Positions 33,509-43,400 of a DNA stretch of 64,000 nucleotides are shown here, piece after piece. A program made the position numbers and the translations under genes. Each line of letters opens with the position of its first letter. Position 1 is the first letter of the stretch. The DNA is from Plotosus lineatus (taxonomy: Eukaryota > Chordata > Actinopteri > Siluriformes > Plotosidae): positions 22,337,001 through 22,401,000 of the forward strand of contig CM045733.1 of the NCBI GenBank assembly GCA_024760905.1, given 5' to 3'. The notes below the pieces were generated by a model that saw nothing but the letters and a program-made list of their open reading frames with translations, did no database searches and was not told where the DNA came from.

Positions 33509-34468
33509 CAGTCATCCCTTGCCACTTCGCGATTTGAGCATCGCGGTCTTGGTACATCGCAGTATTTTAATAAAATAAAAAAAAATGTTCATAAAAAATT
33601 CGTGCTGAAACTCATATGTAAGCAAGCGAAAGGCAGGGACCCAAGGCAGGCTGCGTTCATTGTTTCCAAATGACAGACTGAAGTGCCCCTCCTCCCCAGT
33701 TCAGGCAGGGACCGCCCACTCAACTCAATCTCGCAAGCTGATTGGCTTAGACGCGTGACAATTTTTGCCTCTCGCCCACTCAACTCAATCTCGCAAGCTG
33801 ATTGGCTTAGACGTGTGACGATTTTTGCCTCCCACCCACTCAACTCAATCTCGCAAGCTGATTGGCTTAGACGCGTGACGATTTTTGCCTCCCGCCCACT
33901 CAATTCAATCTGGCAAGATGATTGGCTTAGACGCGTGACGATTTTTGCCTCCCGCCCACTCAACTCAATCTCACAAGCTGATTGGCTTAGACGCGTGACA
34001 ATTTTTGCCTCCCACCCACTCAACTCAATCACGCAAGCTGATTGGCTTAGACGCGTGATGCTGTTGCCTGCCGCCCACTCAACTCAATCTCACAAGCTGA
34101 TTGGCTTAGACGAGTGACGCTGTTGCCTCGCACATTCCCGTGGGATTTTTTGTGATTTTGTGATCTTACTGTATAGTGTTTGTGAACTCCTACACCACGG
34201 AGAAAAGCTATTGTCAGAGTTGAGTACAGTACTTAAAGTATTTATATATAAATTCTATTTAAATATTAATACATTACAGTATTTACATATGCATATAACT
34301 GTGTAACGTTTAATATACACTTCTTGATATTGTATAGATGCGAAAACATATAGAAATGAGACAACATGGTAGAAATGGGGGCGGGGGCGGGGCGTTCCTA
34401 CTTCGCGGTTTTTCGAATATCGCGGCCAGGTCTGGTCTACATTATCTGCGATATTCAAGGGATGACTG
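33509..34468 (+). mobile_element. Tig-B2, Tigger/pogo-like element with expanded minisatellite
   Basis: Flanked by TA at 33507-33508 and 34469-34470. Ends CAGTCATCCCTTGCCACTTC and TATTCAAGGGATGACTG. It shares the whole layout of Tig-B1 but carries seven internal minisatellite units where Tig-B1 has two. No transposase. Right subterminal part has TTTTTCGAATATCGCGGCC. Confidence 0.9.
33714..34130. repeat. 60-bp minisatellite inside Tig-B2, about seven units
   Basis: Units contain CCCACTCAACTCAATCTCGC, AAGCTGATTGGCTTAGACGC and GTGACGATTTTTGCCTCC and repeat at exactly 60 bp; the last two have GTGATGCTGTTGCCT and are about 59 bp. Because 60 is divisible by three, long periodic open frames appear on both strands; they are artefacts. 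Confidence 0.95.
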
Positions 34469-34470
34469 TA

Positions 34471-34753
34471 AATGACTAAATTCTAAGTCCCTGTCGTGAA
34501 CAAATCCACACAAAAAAACATATCAGTAGGTCCAAAAAGAGGAATGCATAAGTGATCCCCATACGTTTACTTCTATAATCTGTAAAAATCGATTAATTAC
34601 AGAAGATTTTTCACTTTTTTATCCTTCTGCAATAAATGTATATGAGGCAGATTACAAAACATGTTGTGACCTTTTAACATTTTCTACTTTCATAGTTTCA
34701 AAAATTACCAACATTGCCGAGCTAAAATGCAGCTCGCTTCTCTTTTTTGTGTA
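34471..34753. other. No recognised feature
   Basis: Spacer between two Tigger-like elements; nothing recognised. Confidence 0.4.
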
Positions 34754-34755
34754 TA

Positions 34756-35175
34756 CAGGGATCCCTCACTTTCCGCGGTTAATGGGGACCAAGACCCCCG
34801 CGACTGCCGTTTTCCGCCAAGTAGGATCAACCCCCCCGACTGACGTATACGTACATGTAAATGTGTATATAATATCAATAAATACATATTCAACACTATA
34901 AATGCTTATAATAACAATTAAATATTCAAAAAATAATGCATAAAATGTAAATAAAATATAAATACACACATATACAGATGCGTGCACACACAGATGCGCA
35001 CCTCACGTAAAAATGTAAGTACTGGTATTTTTGGGTTTTTTGCATAATTGGCCTGTTTTGCGGCATTTTCCTTAACTTTTCACCTATTTTTCTTTAATTT
35101 CCTTATTTTTTTATTTTTCAATGAATATTTTTGAAAAAACCGCCATGCACTGAAGTCGCAGAAACTAAAGCACGT
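34756..35175 (+). mobile_element. Tig-E, Tigger-like element, right end decayed
   Basis: TA at 34754-34755 followed by CAGGGATCCCTCACTTTCCG, CGGTTAATGGGGACCAAGAC and CCCGCGACTG, typical Tigger-family terminus sequence. Toward 35140-35165, ACCGCCATGCACTGAAGTCG and CAGAAACTAAAG look like the inner part of the right end, but the terminal CTG/TA is not found. It is unlike Tig-A to D. Confidence 0.6.
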
Positions 35176-35321
35176 ATTTCAAACACAATTATTCTTAGCA
35201 TTTTAAAATAGATTTTCAAGCCTCTGTGAATTCTTAACTCAAATCCCAAAGACTCAATGATCTTGAGAAACTTAGAAGTTTTATGGACAGCCCCACCTTC
35301 CAAGCTTTATAATGCATTTTG

Positions 35322-35640
35322 TTTTTAACTGACCCTCATAGCAAGACCGTCGTGGATTCGAGATTTGGGTGTTTCTATGTGAAGTTTGCCTGTTGTACAC
35401 GTGCTTTCATGGGTTTCCTCCAGGTACTGTACTTCAGTTTTCTCCCACAGTCCAAAACATTAAGCTAACTTGTTATTCCAAATTGCCCCTAGGTGTGAAT
35501 GTTTGTGTGAGATGGCCTGTGATTGCCTGCTGAGCTATTCCTGGTGTACCCTGTCTTTGCCCAGCGTTAGCTGAAAAAGCCTCCAGCCTACTTGTGACCC
35601 TAGCAGGATTAGGCAGTTCGGCAAGTACGTACCGGTAAGT
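35322..35640 (+). repeat. SINE-V, near full length
   Basis: Head remnant CTCATAGCAAGACCGTC, then GTGAAGTTTGCCTGTTG, GGGTTTCCTCCAGGTACTG, ATTGCCCCTAGGTGTGAAT, GTGTACCCTGTCTTTGCCC and GTGACCCTAGCAGGATTAGG. Confidence 0.75.
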
Positions 35641-35644
35641 GAGT

Positions 35645-36370
35645 GTAAGCGAGTGATTCTAGCCACTCTCCAGAAAATAGTATTAGCTTTGTAGCAAAAA
35701 CGTCAAGTTTCAGAAGAGTGAGGGGGAAAGGCGAGGGTCTCATTTTTGGGTCAGAAGGTCTGACAAGAAAAGAAACAAGCCAGATTTACTTGGCAACACA
35801 TTTGAATATGTAAAGTTTTTAAACATGTTTTTTTTCATACATATTTTTGTTTTATTATTATTTATTTTTTATTTTTTTTTTACAAATTGTACCTTTAAAC
35901 CCTGAATCCAAATCTAGATTAGAATCTATTTAGCTGTGCCTAACCAAGGAGACTTGGCTTATCAAATCTCATTACCAAGCTTCTCCAGAATAACTATTGT
36001 ATTACAGAACTATTATTATGGTTGAAATAGAAAATGTGCTGAAGTCTACAAGGGCAACAACACCAAGGTCAAAATAATGTTTCAAGTATTATACTAAATA
36101 GTCTCTTGTTATTAAAAAGAATGGCAACCGTTTAACCTGAATGGGGGATCGGTGGCTGTGGAGACAAGCTGAGAACTATTTACTCACAAAATCCAGATCA
36201 AATAATGACCAAAGCCTAACAGAATTAGTCTAATCAAATCAATCTGACTCATATCAGCCAAGTTACAATGAACAAAAGCAAAATGGATCTCCTCACAAAC
36301 ATGCACACAAATACAAAAGGGTATTTACTACACAGAGTAAATACAAGCACAGACTAAAATACTCTAAGTA
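35645..36370. other. No recognised feature
   Basis: AT-rich, with T-runs at 35830-35885. No exon or repeat recognised. Confidence 0.4.
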
Positions 36371-36374
36371 GGTA

Positions 36375-36676
36375 AGGTAAGTTTGTTGGGTTTTTACACC
36401 CGAGCCTAGTGGCTCATCAGGCCGGTGCTTATCCCTGGTTTCCGTAGCGTGAAGCGACCAGGAGTTCAACTCCTCATGGATGGGACGCTATTCCATCGCA
36501 GGTTACCGTCCCAGTATATTTTTACTGGTACCCATTTATACTGCTGGGTGAACAGAGGCACACTCGTGGTTGAGACCTTGCCCAGGAGTCTTAGCACAGT
36601 GGGGTCTCAGTGGGATTTGAACTCACAACCTCCCGATCAGGAGCCCAGCACTCTAACCACTACACCACCGGCCCCA
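36375..36676 (-). repeat. SINE-B, full length
   Basis: On the minus strand: head GGGGCCGGTGGTGTAGTGG, box B GTTCAAATCCC, body GGGCAAGGTCTCAACC, GTTCACCCAGCAGTA, GAACTCCTGGTCGC and tail GGCCTGATGAGCCAC, CTCGGGTGTAAAAAC. The head is complete, making it the best reference copy in the window. Confidence 0.85.
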
Positions 36677-36711
36677 ATGTAAAATACTCTACACACACAT
36701 AATATACAGTA

Positions 36712-37598
36712 CAGTCATCCCTTGAATATCGCGGATAATGTAGACCAGACCTGGCCGCGATATTCGAAAAACCGTGAAGTAGGAACGCCCTTCTCATTTC
36801 TACCATGTTGTCTCATTTCTCTATGTTTTAGCGTCTATACTATACAAGAAGTATAAATTAAACATTACACAGTTATATGCATATGTAAATACTGTAATGT
36901 GTTAATATTTAAATTGAATTTATATATAAATACTTTAAGTACTGTACTCACCTCTGACAATAGTTCTTCTCCGCGGTACACGAAGTTCACAAACACTACA
37001 GTACAGTACAAGATCACAAAAAATCCCGCGGGAATGTGCGAGGCAACAGCGTCACGCGTCTAAGCCAATCAGCTTGCGAGCTTGAGTTGAGTGGGCGGGA
37101 GGCAACAGCGTCACGCGTCTAAGCCAATCAGCTTGCGAGATTGAGTTGAGTGGGTGGGAGGCAACAGCGTCACGCGTGTAAGCCAATCAGCTTGTGAGCT
37201 TAAGTTGAGTGGGTGGGAGGCAACAGCGTCACGCGTCTAAGCCAATCAGCTTGCGAGATTGAGTTGAGTGGGTGGGAGGCAACAGCGTCACGCGTGTAAG
37301 CCAATCAGCTTGTGAGCTTAAGTTGAGTGGGTGGGAGGCAACAGCGTCACGCGTCTAAGCCAATCAGCTTGCAACATTGAGTTGAGTGGGCCTGCGTGAA
37401 CTGGGGAGGAGGGGCACTTCAGTCTGTCGTTTGGAAACAATGGACGCAGCCTGCCTTGCCTTCCGCTTGCTTACATGAGAGTTTCAGGACGAATTTTGAA
37501 TTTTTTATGAATATTATTTATTTATTTTATTTTTTATTAAAATACCGCAATGTACCAAGACCGCGATGCTCGAGTCGCGAAATGGCAAGGGATGACTG
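36712..37598 (-). mobile_element. Tig-B3, Tigger/pogo-like element with minisatellite
   Basis: Flanked by TA at 36710-36711 and 37599-37600. Inverted relative to Tig-B1 and B2: the left end is CAGTCATCCCTTGAATATCG and the right end GGCAAGGGATGACTG. Six minisatellite units inside. Together with Tig-B2 it forms an inverted pair 2.2 kb apart. Confidence 0.9.
37030..37395. repeat. 59-bp minisatellite inside Tig-B3, six units
   Basis: AGGCAACAGCGTCACGCGT recurs at 37041, 37100, 37159, 37218, 37277 and 37336, a strict 59-bp period. Units 2-3 and 4-5 form a duplicated 118-bp pair (CGTCTAAG with GCGAGATTG, then CGTGTAAG with GTGAGCTTAAG). Confidence 0.95.
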
Positions 37599-37639
37599 TA
37601 TATATGATACAAAAAAGTTTAAATGCCACACCCCTGTTA

Positions 37640-38240
37640 AAATGGCAGGTATTTGTTGTGCAAAAAATTAAATAAGTAATTTCATAATCTTTTAAAAATT
37701 TTTATTGATCAGCTGGCAATTTTTTCCCACTAGATCTTGCAAAAAGCACCTCAATTCTGTCAGATTTTGAGGGCATCTCCTATGCACAGTCTTCTTCATG
37801 TCACCACAATTTTCAATTGGATTCAGGTCTGGACACTTGCTTTCCAGAACGTTTCCTCTGGTGAAGAGGCTCCTTTGTTGATTTGAAGGTGTGCTTTGGG
37901 TCATTATCATATTTAATGGTGAAATTCCTCTTCATCGTCAGCTTTTAAGCAGCGGCCTTATGTGTGCTAAATTTGACTGGAATTTAGAACTATCCACAAT
38001 TCCATTCACCTTAACGTTCCATAAAGAAAAACAGCTTTGTTGTATGGTACTGCCACCCCCATGCTTCATAGCGGGTATGATTTATTTATTTATTTTGATG
38101 TGCAATGTTGTTTTTGCACCAAACATACGTTTAGGAATTATGGACAAAAAAATTCAAGCTTGGTCTCATCAGACCACAACACATTTTCATGCATACTTTT
38201 GGGACAGTTGTAGGTTTTTGCAAACTCTAGTCAGAGATTC
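37640..38240 (-). pseudogene. Decayed Tc1-like transposase
   Basis: On the minus strand the order is WSDETKLEFF near 38170 (first Asp), AWGWQYH near 38065, the Asp region NMIMTQSTPS in one frame (AATGACCCAAAGCAC reads NDPKH in another) near 37900, and CPDLNPIENCGDMKKTVHRR near 37830 with the catalytic Glu kept. The Trp usually after the Glu is lost and several frameshifts are present. It belongs to a different Tc1 lineage from the two copies at 9.5 and 20.3 kb. Terminal repeats were not identified. Confidence 0.75.
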
Positions 38241-38278
38241 AAAACTGCTCGATGGGATGCTCATCCACCAGTGTTTAC

Positions 38279-38428
38279 TTCCCAGTATTTTTACTGGTAC
38301 CCATTTTTAATGTTGGGTGAACAGAGGCACACTTGGGGTTAAGACCTTGCCCAGGGTCTAACAGGGATTCAAACCCACAACCTCTCGATCTTGTGTCCAG
38401 CACCCTAACCAGTACACCACCAGCCCCA
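38279..38428 (-). repeat. SINE-B fragment with head
   Basis: Minus strand: GGGGCTGGTGGTGTACTGG, GGTTGTGGGTTTGAATCCC, GGGCAAGGTCTTAACC, GTTCACCCAACATTA. The tail half is missing. Confidence 0.75.
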
Positions 38429-38429
38429 T

Positions 38430-38975
38430 AATTTGACTTAATATGACTATTTATTAATGTACTGAGTGCCAGTGGAAATACAACGGACATAAAATATAAC
38501 AGACCACCAAAGAGAACTTTCTCTAAACACACTCACACAGCTACACCATATGAACGCTGGTTTGTAACTTCTCCCCTCTGCTCTTTTATGTAACTGGGCG
38601 GGTCTGGTGGGCAGGCTGATGCTGCCAGTCTCCAGCAGCCTGCCAGAAAATGGTACTTGTAAGGAAAGATGTAATTCTGACCAGGATCAAACTCTTGCTA
38701 CACTTTGTGTCCTAAGCTGGGACTTAGAGGAACTTTCCTTTCTTTCTGAACACCAAGCCACAGACCTGAAAGCTCTGTAAGGTTATGCCAGTGTGTAAAA
38801 CCCTCTCAGTGAAAATGCCAAGTGTTTAATTTCACATTTGCTGGGATTTGGACTTTTTCCCTTGTCGACCAGTTATGTAGTGTTCTGTATATACACATCA
38901 AAACATTTTAACCCGATGAAGGAGGTTAGCTGGGTTTATCTGATGGAGATGGACTGCATACTCTTGCACCACAGC
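38430..38975. other. No recognised feature
   Basis: Nothing recognised before the microsatellite at 38981. Confidence 0.4.
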
Positions 38976-38980
38976 TCCTC

Positions 38981-39009
38981 TGTGTGTGTGTGTGCGTGTG
39001 CGTGTATAT

Positions 39010-39064
<55 letters not shown>
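38981..39064. repeat. (GT)n microsatellite
   Basis: Interrupted then pure GT run; three frames across it give Cys/Val or Thr/His artefact proteins. Confidence 0.95.
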
Positions 39065-39065
<1 letters not shown>

Positions 39066-39500
39066 AAATGACTGTGCCAGGCCTGGACTCCGTGCTGCAT
39101 CCTGTGCCTGTTTCCTGATGGGAAACTCTCTCTTTCCTGCATCTGTGTTCCTATCCTCTGAATCACAGCAACATTTCTGTATTTCTCTGAGACTCTCAGA
39201 ACTATATCCCCCATTGGTGCAGATAAAATCTAGAACCCAGAAATCTTAAATTTGAACCCTCTAAAATATTTTAATTCAACTCCAGAGCACCGTGTTAACC
39301 ATGACTTATGGTTGCCATAAAATACACAAACAAATGAATACATATACTGTATGTCAAATATTGTAGTTCTACTCGATATTTGTCCCCCAAGAATGTTTAA
39401 AAAAAATGATCATAATTCCACAATATTTCATAATTTATATCAGTTTTTAATCTAAAATACACTGAATGAATTTTGCTGCAGCTACAATGGAACACAGGAC
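39066..39500. other. No recognised feature
   Basis: No exon or repeat recognised. Confidence 0.4.
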
Positions 39501-39505
39501 AGAAT

Positions 39506-39640
39506 GTTGGCTCAGTAGGTAGCATCGTTGCCTTCCAGAAAGAAGGTTGTAGGTTTTAATCATGTGACCAACTGGGGCCTTGTCCTCTCCTTTCTTCCCT
39601 GGGTACTCCAGTTTCCTCCCACAGTCAAAACTGGCTGCAC
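39506..39640 (+). repeat. SINE-V head and centre fragment
   Basis: GTTGGCTCAGTAGGTAGCAT, GAAGGTTGTAGGTTTTAATC, GGGTACTCCAGTTTCCTCCC and ACAGTCAAAACTGG; 3' half missing. Confidence 0.6.
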
Positions 39641-39644
39641 TAAA

Positions 39645-40325
39645 ATGGCCACATCTCCTACATATCTGTCTACACTAATTTGGAAACCTCTCCTTTAAAA
39701 CTATAATACTACATCGAAAGTGTTTGAGTCCGGGAACGCCCCCACAACCCACGGCTTTGCTTCTCTTTTATTGTCCATTAGAAAGGCATAGAAAGCTGAT
39801 TCCATCCGCACCCTGCCCTGATGAGAATGTCCACAAGCGAACACCCCACTCTTAGTCAATCCCAAATTACAAACTGCCCTACTCTACTTGGACACCCAAA
39901 TACTATGACATAAGCATGCAGCAATACACCAGGGAGACACATTTAAATGACTGAGAATGTATATTATTATCTTCATCATCCCCAAACTGTGCTTAGGGAC
40001 ATTTAAAAAAAATGTTTTTATTGCATGCTGTTACAAAAATCATAAAATAATATACTGCAACACAATAATACAGTATAAAACCATCACGGAGGTTATCTGG
40101 GACCACCAACAGAGACAGAAATAAGAGCCAAAGTCTACAGAACTGTGGCAAGTTTTCCAAGATTCTACTGCAGCCGACCAAATGTAGACATTATCACACC
40201 TACTGTATATAGTGTTACAGGATTGTGGTTATTTTTATTATTTCTTTTCATGTGCATATTATTTTTACAGGACGTGTACGTTTATTGTGGTTTGCAAACT
40301 CAAGACCCTCTCAGCAGAACCGGTT
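39645..40325. other. No recognised feature
   Basis: No exon or repeat recognised. Confidence 0.4.
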
Positions 40326-40329
40326 TTTA

Positions 40330-40332
<3 letters not shown>

Positions 40333-40383
<51 letters not shown>

Positions 40384-40464
40384 AAAAGAGGGAGAGGGAG
40401 AGAAAGAGAGACAGAAGGGGAGACAGATAGAGAAAGGGTGAAGGAGACGGAGACAGAGAAAGAG

Positions 40465-40510
<46 letters not shown>
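40333..40510. repeat. (GA)n-rich purine tract, about 180 bp
   Basis: Two pure GA runs (40334-40380 and about 40459-40509) joined by imperfect GA-rich sequence. The whole plus strand is almost only purine. Confidence 0.95.
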
Positions 40511-40514
40511 CTTT

Positions 40515-40915
40515 TACAGACCTTCACCAAGAGCTCACACAGCCACAATCACTGCAAGTCTTTATCACATGAGTGTCTCTGATGTGGTTCGAGGGCATTT
40601 TAAAGACAGTAAGCCTTTATTCAGTTAATATGTTCTGCAAGAGGAAGGGCTGCCGTTTCTCTGGCTCCTGTTGTAACTTCATGTTCTAGAAAAATAGCCA
40701 GTTTTTTTTTTAGTTTTTATCAGGTGAAACATCTGCCGATCCTATGTGTGCTGAAACACTAAATAACAGATAATTCTGCATGAGGTGAAGCAATTCCTTC
40801 ATACTGAGATAACTGTATGTTTAAAATAGATCAGAAGTGCTCTGCTCAGGCCTTTATGGATAAGGTACAGCATCAGCTCAGAGAGAAATCCATGACTGTA
40901 TCAGTAGTGCACATA
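40515..40915. other. No recognised feature
   Basis: No exon or repeat recognised. Confidence 0.35.
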
Positions 40916-40938
40916 ATAACACTGAATCGGTTTGAATG

Positions 40939-41300
40939 TCTGTCTTCCTTTCGGCTTTTTCCCTTTTACTCAGGAGTCGCCACAGCAAATCATCTGATTC
41001 GCACGTTTTTTTGATTTTGGCAGAGGTTTTTACGTCGGATGCCCTTCCTGTCACAACCCTTTTAGCAAGGGACAGAAACACGCTGACGGCTTTGCAGCTA
41101 CTCTTTACGAAAGTCAGCAATGGTTCTTTTACATGCCTCACACCATAGACAGTGAGACATGGCCTGCCTTTGATAACCCAGTTCGCTGCACTGGGGGGGG
41201 GGGGGGGGGGGGGAGTGACAACCTTGTCGAGAGTGGGACTCGAACCCCCAACCTTTGGATCAGCGATCCAGCGCCCTATACCACTAGACCACCACTGCCC
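40939..41300 (-). repeat. SINE-A with RTE-type tail, full length, 18-bp target duplication
   Basis: Left end is the RTE-type tail (CCTTTCGGCTTTTTCCC, GGAGTCGCCACAGC); the right end is the tRNA head (GACCACCACTGCCC, GGACTCGAACCCCCAACC). ACTGAATCGGTTTGAATG (40921-40938) recurs with one mismatch at 41301-41318. The internal run is 21 G (41193-41213), the longest here. Confidence 0.92.
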
Positions 41301-41359
41301 ACTGAATTGGTTTGAATGGTTTTCTTAAACATCAGTAAATTATTTCTACTGATTAGACT

Positions 41360-41699
41360 TCTTTTCTTTTTGGCTTTTTCCCATTCTCAAGAGTCGCCAC
41401 AGCGAATCATCTGATTCGCACATTTTGATTTGGCATAGGTTTTTACGTTGGATGCCCTTCCTGTCACAATCCTTTAGCAAGGGACAGAAACATGCTGACG
41501 GCTTTGCAGCTACTCTTTTACAAAAGTCAGCAATGGTTCTTTTACATGAACCTCTCACCATAGACAGTGAGAGACATGGCCCGCCTTTGATAACCCAGTT
41601 AGTTGCACCAGGAGGACAGTGACAACCCTGTGGGGACTCGGACCCCCAACCATTGGATCAGCGATCCTGCGCCCTATCCACTAGACCACCACTGCCCCC
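41360..41699 (-). repeat. SINE-A with RTE-type tail, perfect 17-bp target duplication
   Basis: Same orientation as the neighbour 60 bp away. TTTCTACTGATTAGACT at 41343-41359 repeats exactly at 41700-41716. The internal G run is nearly gone (CACCAGGAGGACAGTG), showing how variable that tract is. Confidence 0.92.
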
Positions 41700-41716
41700 T
41701 TTCTACTGATTAGACT

Positions 41717-42404
41717 ATTATTATACTATTATATAGATTAATAATAGCTGCACTTTAGTCATCCTGTTCTGTAAATTTCATTTAATACAAAAATATCTAA
41801 TGAAGGAAACAGAAATCCTTTTTTTTTGTGTTTATAAAGAAAGTCAGTAAAATATATTCCATGAACTTTGGCTCCCTCTTGTAGTCTGAACTCGGTACAA
41901 ACCCACAGGTCACACCCTTTATCTTGACATAGCTTCCATTCCTCTAAACCAGTGCTTCTCAATCCCCCCCCAGAAGGAAAAAAACATTTAACCTCCCTCC
42001 ACCGACCCGCGAGTAAAATAAAATTGTTATTAGGACACCTCTGCATAACATTGTATCATTATTAACATTAAAAACAAAAACAGAAATAAATATAGTTCAA
42101 CTTACAATAAAGAAAAACTTCATTAACAGTGTTTTTTAATCTGTAATACAAAAGATTTAAAGTGCACCACTGTGCCTGAAATAAAAAAATACATCCTTAT
42201 TTAAACTCATTCAACTTATTTATGTCTTAATATCTCCGTCTCTCTCTCTCTCTCTCTCTCCACCTTTCTCTTCATTCCTGTTAGAAATTTTGTTTTGTTT
42301 CTTGAAGGGTTGTTTACTGCACTTCATATTGTTTGCTCGTGCGAAAAACCGCTACATCAAGCGCGACAATGAGAGCGCCACTGCAAACTAGGAGGTGCAA
42401 TTAC
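41717..42404. other. No gene; possible hAT-like end and (TC)n run
   Basis: CAGTGCTTCTCAATCCCC at 41950 resembles a hAT terminus, but no matching right end was found. A (TC)n run is at 42239-42261. Confidence 0.3.
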
Positions 42405-42446
42405 ACTTAATAGACACAATTCGCATCTCGGCTCGCGCACGGCATC

Positions 42447-42665
42447 ATGGGATCTCGACTACCAAACGTGGCGGAAATAAACCTTGATGTGGATGAGAAT
42501 TGCACTATCGATGTGTTTAATTTATGGAAAGTTCCCGACCTTCGGGCGTATTGTATACGCAGGGTTCTTCCCGGTTGTTCCCGCAAGCGTAAAGATGAAC
42601 TTGTTGCGCTTGCATTTGCCGCGACATTACAAAAACTAATTTGGCATCGCCGATTTTTATGGTAA
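42447..42665 (+). pseudogene. SAP-like N-terminal transposon exon
   Basis: The frame of 72 codons starts MGSRLPNVAEINLDVDEN. It contains DVFNLWKVPDLRAYC followed by SRKRKDELVALAFAA, the spacing of a SAP DNA-binding motif (two helices with a K-x-E/D-L-V second helix). It then ends in unrelated sequence at 42665. The start context (CATCATGG) is good. No nuclease domain follows in the 60 bp before the opposing frame. It is probably the retained first exon of a larger transposon protein; host function is not excluded but there is no sign of a partner exon. Confidence 0.5.
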
Positions 42666-42731
42666 ATTAACAGGTAAATAAAAGGTAATATAGTCTATAG
42701 GGTCTATGAATTCGAATAAAGAACACTTTAA

Positions 42732-42938
42732 TTATAAACTTACTGCTTTAATCCAACGTTTGCGTCCCTCCAGATCCTTCAGCTCGGTGGGGAAGGTAAA
42801 TAGCGTGAACGGCAGCAGACATGTACACACGTTAGTCCAAAATTTGCTGGCATGTATACTGCACACTCGCTTTTTCCAAAGCTCGAGATGATACATGCCG
42901 TTCCCACAGTTCATTGCGGCACAATGCGTCCCTGGCAT
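42732..42938 (-). pseudogene. THAP-like N-terminal transposon exon
   Basis: The frame starts MPGTHCAAMNCGN (a Cys-x4-Cys pair near the N-terminus, as in THAP zinc fingers). It continues through a Cys/His-containing segment (VCSIHASKFWTNVCTC) to FTFPTELKDLEGRKRWIKAV, which matches the THAP FP and R-x-x-W pattern. The later AVPTIF-type box is not present because the frame ends. It faces the SAP-like frame at 42447-42665, about 65 bp away. Confidence 0.5.
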
Positions 42939-43109
42939 GTCGATAATTTAAGACAGACTTTAAGCGGAAGTTGTTTAGATGTGTTTCCATACAAGAGCAA
43001 GTGGCTGCAATAAAGTTTGGTAGCAGTGACCCTTGGATCAGCTGTTGGGTCACGTTCCCCGCACATGTGCAGTCATAATGCGAATTGCATCTATTCTCAT
43101 ACACAATTC

Positions 43110-43180
43110 CAGAACCAGACGGGTGCAGGCCTACCTGTGACCCTAATTAAACTTAAGCGACTCAGAAAATAAATGAGTAA
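43110..43180 (+). repeat. SINE-V tail fragment
   Basis: GCAGGCCTACCTGTGACCC, TAATTAAACTTAAGCGAC and AGAAAATAAATGAGT: the final 60 bp of the family. Confidence 0.55.
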
Positions 43181-43183
43181 TTA

Positions 43184-43398
43184 AAATACTGGTATTTTAT
43201 GGTTGCACATGTCTCAGACAGGAGCTGATGTAGCGTCAACTGTTGATATGGCCACTGTTAAGAGGGGCTTACAGTATGTTCAAGAATATGCTGATCAAGA
43301 CCACCTGAGCAACCTCTGCCCCACACATCCACACCCTCCAACCAACCAATGACAGATTTGAACTGCATATAACACAAACATCCACACACAGAGAACTT
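43184..43398. other. Intron sequence after the C1 exon
   Basis: Directly follows the donor at 43399-43400 on the minus strand. No other exon is seen. Confidence 0.5.
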
Positions 43399-43400
43399 AC

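Larger units (their letters stand above)
42408..43105. mobile_element. Non-autonomous remnant of a two-ORF DNA transposon (possibly ISL2EU-like)
   Basis: The left part reads AATAGACACAATTCGCAT (about 42409) and the right part, on the minus strand, AATAGATGCAATTCGCAT (about 43097 inward), a short inverted repeat. Just inside each end begins a protein N-terminus pointing inward: SAP-like at 42447 on plus and THAP-like at 42938 on minus. The middle that would hold the rest of both proteins is missing. From memory, ISL2EU elements carry a YqaJ-type nuclease gene and a THAP-type transposase gene; that assignment is an inference. Confidence 0.5.

Noticed and set aside
33589..34117. Long open frames (147 and 144 codons) on opposite strands
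   Set aside because: They come from the 60-bp minisatellite in Tig-B2; a period divisible by three keeps frames open and gives a 20-residue periodic product on both strands.
40225..40572. Arg/Glu-repeat proteins over the purine tract
   Set aside because: Simple (GA)n translation; no gene evidence.
41950..42404. hAT element starting CAGTGCTTCTCAATCC
   Set aside because: Only one end resembles a hAT terminus; no matching inverted end or 8-bp duplication was found.
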